Shown one piece after another: positions 14,899 to 19,826 of a DNA stretch of 19,826 bases. Location: positions 1 through 19,826 of the forward strand of contig CAMWXM010000018.1 of the NCBI GenBank assembly GCA_947178195.1, given 5' to 3'. The DNA comes from an uncultured Ruminococcus sp. (lineage in GTDB: Bacteria; Bacillota; Clostridia; Oscillospirales; Ruminococcaceae). The notes below the pieces were generated by a model that was not told where the DNA came from, did not search any database, and saw nothing but the letters and a program-made list of their open reading frames with translations. The position numbers were made by a program, and so were the translations under genes. Numbering within the stretch: position 1 is the stretch's first letter; each line of letters begins with the position of its first letter.

Positions 14899-15960
14899 AT
14901 GAAACCATATTTTGCATTCCAGTGGCACATTACAGATACCTGTGACCAACGCTGTAAACACTGCTATATTTTCGCTGAGGATAACTGCAAAAAACTAACG
15001 GAAATGCCATTTGAGAAAATGGAGCGGATTATCGTAGATATTCTTAAAATGTGCGAAAAACTGGACAGAACACCATATCTTTACATCACAGGCGGCGATC
15101 CGATTTTACATAAAGATTTCTGGAAACTTGCCGAAAAACTGAAAGAAAATAATATCCGCTGGGCGATACTGGGTAATCCATTTCATTTGAATGATGAAGT
15201 CTGCCGGAAGCTGCACGATTACGGCTGTGTGAAGTATCAGCTATCTCTTGACGGTATGCGAAAGATACACGACAGCTTTCGAAAGCCTGGCTCGTTCGAT
15301 ACCACAATAGAGAAGATAAACTGCATTAAAAAGTCGGGTATGTACTGTGCCATTATGTCAACGGTATCAAGTGCAAATATTGCTGATTTTCCGCAGCTGA
15401 TAGACCTTTGTGCTGAAAAGGAAGTGGACGTTTTTGCATTCGGAAGATACTGCCCCACAAGCGGTCAGAAATCGGAAGAATACCACATTCCAGCCAATGA
15501 ATACAGAAAATTTCTTGATATGTGCTACAATAAATTTCATGAACATAAAAAGAACGGCTGTAAGACTACATTTCAGTTTAAAGATCATTTATGGATTCTT
15601 TATCTCTATGAAAAGGGACTGTTTAAAATCCCTGAAAATCACAATCCCGATATGATTTACGATGGCTGCCACTGTGGTATCGGACATATGACAATTCTGC
15701 CTACAGGTGATGTTTATGCCTGCCGAAGAATGGAAAGCAGAATCGGCAATACGTTTGAAACGTCACTCTATGATTTATTTATGGGAGCCAAACTCGACGC
15801 ATACAGGCAGTGGAATAAATTTGAAAAGTGCAGTAAATGTGAATTGCGTGGATATTGCAGGGGTTGTCCTGCTGTCACATTCGGCTATACGGGGAATATG
15901 TACGCACCAGATCCACAGTGCTGGAAAGAATACAATAACCTTACAGGAGAAAAGCTATGA
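14899..15960 (+). CDS. Radical SAM/SPASM peptide maturase (ACGX-type)
   Basis: Radical SAM enzyme expected to modify the peptide encoded just before it, probably by Cys-derived crosslinks. The 353 residues begin almost at the core: CX3CX2C is Cys15, Cys19, Cys22 (TCDQRCKHCY), with GGDP at about 70. The C-terminal SPASM domain has the seven-Cys pattern for two auxiliary [4Fe-4S] clusters: Cys259-x10-Gly-x4-Cys275, then Cys311, 314, 320, 323 and, after 17 residues, Cys341. With only 14 residues before the first Cys there is no N-terminal RRE peptide-binding domain. I chose ATG 14899 because CGGAGG lies 8 bases upstream; an in-frame ATG at 14854 has no such site and would encode the hairpin. The stop overlaps the next start (ATGA). 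Confidence 0.93.
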   Translation: MKPYFAFQWHITDTCDQRCKHCYIFAEDNCKKLTEMPFEKMERIIVDILKMCEKLDRTPYLYITGGDPILHKDFWKLAEKLKENNIRWAILGNPFHLNDEVCRKLHDYGCVKYQLSLDGMRKIHDSFRKPGSFDTTIEKINCIKKSGMYCAIMSTVSSANIADFPQLIDLCAEKEVDVFAFGRYCPTSGQKSEEYHIPANEYRKFLDMCYNKFHEHKKNGCKTTFQFKDHLWILYLYEKGLFKIPENHNPDMIYDGCHCGIGHMTILPTGDVYACRRMESRIGNTFETSLYDLFMGAKLDAYRQWNKFEKCSKCELRGYCRGCPAVTFGYTGNMYAPDPQCWKEYNNLTGEKL

Positions 15961-16535
15961 CTTTAATGGATTTAATAAAAGCAAGGCATTCTATCAGAAA
16001 ATACACAGATAAGCAGATCAGCCGTGAAGATTTAGAGCTTATTCTTGAAGCAGGAAACTATGCTCCAAACGCAGGCGGTGGACAGCGTAGTATGATGATT
16101 GCTGTTCACAATGCGGAACTGACTGAAAAAATCGGCAGAATGAACCTTGCAAAATTTGATCGTTCAACACTTTTAGGAAGTTATGTTTCCAAAGAACAAC
16201 CGAGCTGTATTGATGACCCTACTATGAAAAATGGATTTTATGACGCTCCGACCGTTGTTACAATTTTCTGCAAGAATGGTTTTGCATTCCGTGTGGCAGA
16301 TGCTTTCTGTATGGCTGAAAATATGATTTTACAGGCAACAGAGCTTGGCATTTCTTCCTGCATTATCTCCAGAGGAGAAGAAACTTTTGCAAGTGATGAA
16401 GGACAGAATCTTTTAAAAGAATGGGGTGTTCCCGAAAATTACAGTGCTGTCTGCTTTGTTATTCTTGGATATATTGACGGTGAACAGCCACAGACAAAGC
16501 CGAGAAAAGCTAATCGTGTAAAAATTATTGAGTGA
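15957..16535 (+). CDS. Nitroreductase-family FMN protein in the peptide cluster
   Basis: FMN-dependent oxidoreductase of the nitroreductase family, 192 residues. The N-terminal KARHSIRKYTD gives the FMN-phosphate contacts (Arg10, Ser12, Arg14). APNAGGGQR (36-44) is the second flavin-contact loop, and GYIDGEQP with KANRVKIIE closes the protein as in the family. The start at 15957 overlaps the maturase stop by 4 bases (ATGA) and has AGGAG 7 bases upstream, so the two are translated together. Likely roles are redox tailoring of the peptide or use of the finished peptide as redox partner. Family members have very varied substrates, so the reaction is not assigned. Confidence 0.88.
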   Translation: MTLMDLIKARHSIRKYTDKQISREDLELILEAGNYAPNAGGGQRSMMIAVHNAELTEKIGRMNLAKFDRSTLLGSYVSKEQPSCIDDPTMKNGFYDAPTVVTIFCKNGFAFRVADAFCMAENMILQATELGISSCIISRGEETFASDEGQNLLKEWGVPENYSAVCFVILGYIDGEQPQTKPRKANRVKIIE

Positions 16536-16544
16536 GGTTTTATT

Positions 16545-17162
16545 ATGGATGCTAAAACTTGTTTAAGGAAAATGCAGCTTGTGGGCGTACTGAATGTTGC
16601 GACTGTCGATGAAAACGGTGCTCCGCAGATTCGATGTATCAGTGCTGTTCACTATGATGAGAATTCTTTTTATTTTTTTACCGCAAAGGGTAAGAATGTA
16701 ACGAAAGAACTTCTCGCTGACGGGCGTGTACAGATACTTGTTTATACGAAGTTCAAGGAAATGATCCGACTTTCCGCCAAGGCTTATCCTGTTGCAGATG
16801 AAAGGCAGAAGAAGTGCATTGATACGATTTTCGAGGAACAGCCGTATCTTGCAAATCTCTATCCAGATAACAAGCGATATATCGGTATATGTTTTGAGAT
16901 AAAGGATGCTTCTATTGAGTATTTCAATCTGGGAGTCAATCCAATTTTCAGAGAAACCTATACTGTCGGCAATGGTATGGCCGAGTTCAAAGGCTATCGT
17001 ATTACAGACAAGTGCATTGGTTGTGGAAAATGTCTGAAATTCTGTCCGCAAAACTGTATTGACAAAGTTGAGCTAAAGCCTTATACTATTAGACAGAACA
17101 ATTGTTTGCACTGCGGTGCTTGCTTTGAAAACTGTCCAATAGGAGCGATTATAAGACTATGA
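16545..17162 (+). CDS. PNPOx-like flavoprotein fused to a 2[4Fe-4S] ferredoxin
   Basis: A two-part electron-transfer protein of 205 residues. Residues 1-130 or so form a split-barrel of the pyridoxamine 5'-phosphate oxidase type, a fold that usually binds FMN or F420; sequence NVATVDENGAPQIRCI is typical. The C-terminus has two ferredoxin cluster motifs, Cys157/160/163/167 (CIGCGKCLKFCP) and Cys187/190/193/197 (CLHCGACFENCP). It can thus pass electrons between a flavin and iron-sulfur clusters. In this operon it may supply electrons to the radical SAM enzyme or to DUF1848, or exchange electrons with the modified peptide. It lies 9 bases after the nitroreductase and overlaps the next gene by 4 bases. 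Confidence 0.9.
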   Translation: MDAKTCLRKMQLVGVLNVATVDENGAPQIRCISAVHYDENSFYFFTAKGKNVTKELLADGRVQILVYTKFKEMIRLSAKAYPVADERQKKCIDTIFEEQPYLANLYPDNKRYIGICFEIKDASIEYFNLGVNPIFRETYTVGNGMAEFKGYRITDKCIGCGKCLKFCPQNCIDKVELKPYTIRQNNCLHCGACFENCPIGAIIRL

Positions 17163-18082
17163 TTTTACAAACCGGAATGCGTACGGATATTCCTGCATTT
17201 TATTCAGAATGGTTTATGAACAGAATACGTGAGGGATATGTGTTTGTACGTAATCCATACCATATGGAGCAAGTAACAAGATATGAAATCAATCCTGAAG
17301 TGATTGACCTGATAGCTTTTTGCAGCAAGAATCCCTCTCCTATGATGCCACATATAGAAAGGCTAAAAGAGTACGGACAATATTGGTTTGTTACCATAAC
17401 ACCATACGGAAAGGAACTTGAACCGAATGTTCCTTCAAAAGCTGATGTTATAAAGTATTTCAAGAAACTGTCCGATATGGTCGGTATCCATTCTATGGGC
17501 TGGCGTTATGACCCTATTCTTATCAACAGCAAATATACTGTCAATTATCACATTACAGCTTTTGAAAGAATGGCAAAACAACTTTCAGGCTATACAGAAA
17601 CCTGTATTATTAGCTTTGTTGACCTATACGAAAAAGTGAAGATAAACGCTCCAGAAATCCTTGCAGTCGCAATTGAGGAACAGATAACGATTGCAAAAGC
17701 ATTTTCAGAAATAGGCAAATCCTATGCAATCACCATAAAAGGCTGTCACGAAAACAAGGAGCTTGCAAGGTATGGAATTGATATGAGTGGTTGTCTGAAT
17801 CAAGCTGTATATGAAAAGGCATTAGGTATTTCTTTAAATCTTCCAAAGAAAAAGTCCCAGCGTGACTGCAACTGCTTTTTCGGAACAGATATAGGCGCAT
17901 ACAATTCCTGCGGACATTTTTGCAGATATTGTTATGCAAATGCTAATGTGCAGTCAGTGAAAAGAAATATGATGCATCACAATCCGAATTCACCATTTCT
18001 CATAGGTGGAAGTCTGCCGAATGATAAAATTTGCAATGCCCATCAGTACAGCTATGCTGATGGGCAATTAAGTTTGTTTTAG
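17159..18082 (+). CDS. DUF1848 protein with C-terminal Cys cluster motif
   Basis: Protein of the DUF1848 family, 307 residues, function unknown. Family marks are the N-terminal RTDIPAFYSEWFMNR, YVFVRNPYH, the IAFCSKNPSPM block and IHSMGWRYDPIL. The C-terminus has Cys237, Cys239 and then Cys251-x3-Cys255-x2-Cys258 (CGHFCRYCYAN), the spacing of a radical SAM cluster but at the wrong end of the chain. QLSLF at the end is typical of the family. It probably binds an iron-sulfur cluster. The start overlaps the preceding stop (ATGA), making it the last gene of the peptide operon. It is also found elsewhere without such clusters, as far as I recall, so a peptide-specific role is inference. Confidence 0.9.
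   Translation: MILQTGMRTDIPAFYSEWFMNRIREGYVFVRNPYHMEQVTRYEINPEVIDLIAFCSKNPSPMMPHIERLKEYGQYWFVTITPYGKELEPNVPSKADVIKYFKKLSDMVGIHSMGWRYDPILINSKYTVNYHITAFERMAKQLSGYTETCIISFVDLYEKVKINAPEILAVAIEEQITIAKAFSEIGKSYAITIKGCHENKELARYGIDMSGCLNQAVYEKALGISLNLPKKKSQRDCNCFFGTDIGAYNSCGHFCRYCYANANVQSVKRNMMHHNPNSPFLIGGSLPNDKICNAHQYSYADGQLSLF
18037..18080 (+). terminator. Terminator overlapping the end of the DUF1848 gene
   Basis: TGCCCATCAG (18037-18046) and CTGATGGGCA (18057-18066) form a perfect 10-bp stem with a 10-base loop, followed by ATTAAGTTTGTTTT, inside the last codons and up to the stop. It marks the end of the peptide operon. Confidence 0.8.
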
Positions 18083-18096
18083 GTGCCCTGAAATGA

Positions 18097-18125
18097 TTGA
18101 AATTGATGAAGGTATATGTTATAAT
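18097..18125 (+). promoter_or_regulatory. Promoter of the GNAT gene
   Basis: TTGAAA (18097-18102), 17-bp spacer, TATAAT (18120-18125), with an extended -10 TG at 18117-18118. It lies between the operon terminator and the acetyltransferase, so the latter is a separate unit. Confidence 0.78.
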
Positions 18126-18196
18126 AATAATGAGATAAAATAAGGCTGATGTGAATGTGATATGCGCAGGAGCGATTGAATGAGAAGGGAGCAAAA

Positions 18197-18742
18197 ATGA
18201 TATTAAAAACGCAAAGACTGATAATTCGTCCGTGGGAAGAGTCGGACGCAGAAGATTTATATAAATACGCAAAAAACCCGGAAATCGGGCCGATTGCCGG
18301 ATGGCCGGTGCATACAAGCGTTGAAAATAGTCTGGAAATAATCCGTAATGTTTTGTCTGTACCGGAAACCTATGCTGTATGCCGGAAGGAAGATAACAGA
18401 GCAATCGGCAGTATTGGTCTGCATCTCAATGGCTCTACGGATATGACAGACAGAGATGATGAGTGCGAGCTTGGCTACTGGATAGGTAAGCCGTTCTGGG
18501 GACAAGGTCTTATTCCCGAAGCTGCAAAGGAACTTATTCGTCACGGATTTGAAGAGCTGCACATGACAACAATATGGTGCGGATATTATGACGGAAATGA
18601 AAAGTCAAAGAGGGTACAGGAAAAATTAGGATTTAAGTATCATCATACCTGTGATGATGTAGATGTTCCGCTGATGAATGAAGTAAGGGTAGGTCATACA
18701 AACTATCTTACAAAAGAAGAATGGATAAAAAACAAAGTATAA
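18197..18742 (+). CDS. GNAT family N-acetyltransferase, RimJ/RimL-like
   Basis: Acetyl-CoA-dependent N-acetyltransferase of the Acetyltransf_3 (RimJ/RimL-like) type, 181 residues. It opens with LKTQRLIIRPWEESDAEDLY, has the strand GSIGLH, then GYWIGKPFWGQGL and PEAAKELIRHGF for the acetyl-CoA loop and helix, and the closing SKRVQEKLGF block. Substrate is unknown; such proteins acetylate ribosomal proteins, amino acids or antibiotics. I chose ATG 18197 because AAGGGAG precedes it by 5 bases; an in-frame ATG at 18176 has no such site and adds seven non-family residues. It has its own promoter after the peptide operon's terminator. Confidence 0.9.
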   Translation: MILKTQRLIIRPWEESDAEDLYKYAKNPEIGPIAGWPVHTSVENSLEIIRNVLSVPETYAVCRKEDNRAIGSIGLHLNGSTDMTDRDDECELGYWIGKPFWGQGLIPEAAKELIRHGFEELHMTTIWCGYYDGNEKSKRVQEKLGFKYHHTCDDVDVPLMNEVRVGHTNYLTKEEWIKNKV

Positions 18743-18992
18743 AAAGAACCTGAAGATACATAACAGGATGAAGTTCCAGAGAAGGAAACGGAGAAATATG
18801 TTGAATTCTGGGATATGATAGATGATAACAGATTTTGTTATTATATTATCAATCATGAAACATCGGGCGGTACTGGAATATATAACCTTGAAACGGGAGA
18901 GGATTTCTGTAAGCGATGATCAGGTGTATCTGTATGTTTCACAGTATGGTGATAATCCTAAGGATTTTCTGTATATAATTAACGTTCTCTGA
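18743..18992 (+). pseudogene. Decayed fragment of a secreted/lipoprotein-like gene
   Basis: Two frames in series carry protein-like sequence but no intact gene. The first reads EPEDT, a stop at 18761-18763, then QDEVPEKETEKYVEFWDM and GIYNLETGED up to a stop near 18918. The second frame continues with SVSDDQVYLYVSQYGDNP and ends at 18990-18992. Together they look like the acidic linker and C-terminal beta-rich end of an extracellular protein interrupted by one nonsense and one frameshift change. The GIYxL-x-T/N-GE style resembles the downstream lipoprotein, so it may be a broken relative of it. The frameshift could also be a sequencing error, but the stop codon makes that less likely. Confidence 0.55.
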
Positions 18993-19014
18993 CAGATCAT
19001 AAAGCGAGGTTCAA

Positions 19015-19826
19015 ATGAAAAAAATATTAATTTTACAAATTGCATTATTGATGGCCTTGTCTGCATGCAACTTTGATAATTCATCGGAATCTGAAGTGGA
19101 TTCTGAAATAGTTACAGCAGTTTCAGAAGAAACCTTTGAAACGACCCAAAAAACAACTGTGACTAAATCAGAAGCCAAACAAACAGAGGCAACAACATCA
19201 GTTGCAGCCATTTCTAAGGCAGAAAGTCTTGATTTGGGCGAGACTGACCAATGGAGTTTTAATAGCAGTTCAAAGTTTATATATTTTACCGATTACGGTC
19301 GCTACTATTCGGTTGAGATTGGCGGACGAAACAGCGCAAACTATGTTTTATGTCTTGATAAAGGCGATGGCGAACCTGAAATTTTAACCGAAACAGAAGA
19401 TTATAGTTCCTATTATTGTGATAAGAATAATATTTATATTTATAAAACAGATTGGTTAAATAATAAAGCAGGGATATATAAGCTGGAAAATGATAGCTTG
19501 ACTGCTATAAAAGAAGTTTCAGAAACTGATAATATCAATAGCATATACCCTGTATATTTTACTGATAATTATATTTATTATTTTCAAAATAACGAAAGCA
19601 ATGCGGCTGTTTACCGAATGGATTATGAGGGAGATAATGTAGAAAATGTTGCTAATGTCAGTAATGATATTAAGCATTCTTTCAATTTTGCAGTATGTGA
19701 TAATAAGATATGGTATGATTATAATTACGATCAGGGACTTTCATATTATGATATTGAAACAGGTGAAACCGGAAATTTTGATAAAGGACAAACCGGAATT
19801 ATAAATAATGGTTATATGTATTATAC
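19015..19826 (+). CDS. Lipoprotein with beta-propeller-like repeats (3'-truncated by window)
   Basis: The frame is open from ATG 19015 to the window end (270 codons). MKKILILQ plus a hydrophobic run ends in the lipobox LSAC with Cys18, so it is a signal-peptidase-II lipoprotein anchored to the outside of the membrane. Residues about 20-70 are a Ser/Thr/Glu-rich linker. After that come repeated short units of the form IYY-x(n)-GIYKL or AVYRMDYEGDN, resembling the DUF5050-type six-bladed or tandem beta repeats common in Ruminococcus surface proteins. A GAGG 6 bases before the ATG is a modest ribosome binding site. No specific function is assigned. Confidence 0.82.
   Translation, partial: MKKILILQIALLMALSACNFDNSSESEVDSEIVTAVSEETFETTQKTTVTKSEAKQTEATTSVAAISKAESLDLGETDQWSFNSSSKFIYFTDYGRYYSVEIGGRNSANYVLCLDKGDGEPEILTETEDYSSYYCDKNNIYIYKTDWLNNKAGIYKLENDSLTAIKEVSETDNINSIYPVYFTDNYIYYFQNNESNAAVYRMDYEGDNVENVANVSNDIKHSFNFAVCDNKIWYDYNYDQGLSYYDIETGETGNFDKGQTGIINNGYMYY

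Noticed and set aside
1..19826. tRNA, rRNA, transposase, integrase or phage genes
   Set aside because: I looked for cloverleaf-like sequences, ribosomal RNA signatures and recombinase motifs on both strands and saw none I could support.

Overview
The window looks like the chromosome of an anaerobic, plant-fibre-degrading Firmicute, most probably a cellulosome-bearing Ruminococcus. The first gene is a secreted GH26 mannanase ending in a two-repeat dockerin. Gene order and codon use are clostridial. The species cannot be fixed from sequence reading alone.

Layout. (i) 1-1233: 3' part of the dockerin-bearing mannanase. (ii) 1301-1798: an AT-rich orphan membrane protein, followed by a 376-base non-coding stretch with a strong hairpin terminator, a sigma-A-type promoter and a second hairpin that shares arm sequence with the first. 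(iii) 2175-6097: a tight + strand operon of recD2 (helicase), comF (late-competence family) and an mreB-family actin. (iv) 6169-13848: a second + strand operon with its own promoter: recJ, relA/spoT (RSH), an MBL-fold hydrolase, hemZ-like radical SAM and rlmD. These are core functions in repair, stringent response and rRNA modification. (v) 13849-14085: a non-coding stretch with nested inverted repeats.

(vi) 14086-18082 is the most interesting part. A divergent HxlR-type regulator faces a five-gene cluster. The first gene encodes a 58-residue precursor peptide, too short to stand out by length, with ACG-containing tandem repeats and three C-x3-D motifs. It is followed by a radical SAM/SPASM enzyme, a nitroreductase-like flavoprotein, a PNPOx-ferredoxin fusion and a DUF1848 protein with a C-terminal CX3CX2C motif. 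The enzyme genes are linked by two ATGA overlaps and one 9-base gap. A 31-base palindrome sits between the divergent promoters and just upstream of the peptide promoter. I read this as a ribosomally made, radical-SAM-modified peptide (RiPP) system. From memory it belongs to, or close to, a computationally named 'ACGX' family whose product I do not know. The set of redox partners and the absence of any transporter, protease or immunity gene make a thioether-bridged peptide used inside the cell, perhaps as a redox carrier or cofactor, more attractive than a bacteriocin. That is inference.

(vii) 18197-18742: a GNAT acetyltransferase with its own promoter. 18743-18992: a decayed gene. 19015-19826: the start of a lipoprotein, cut by the window edge.
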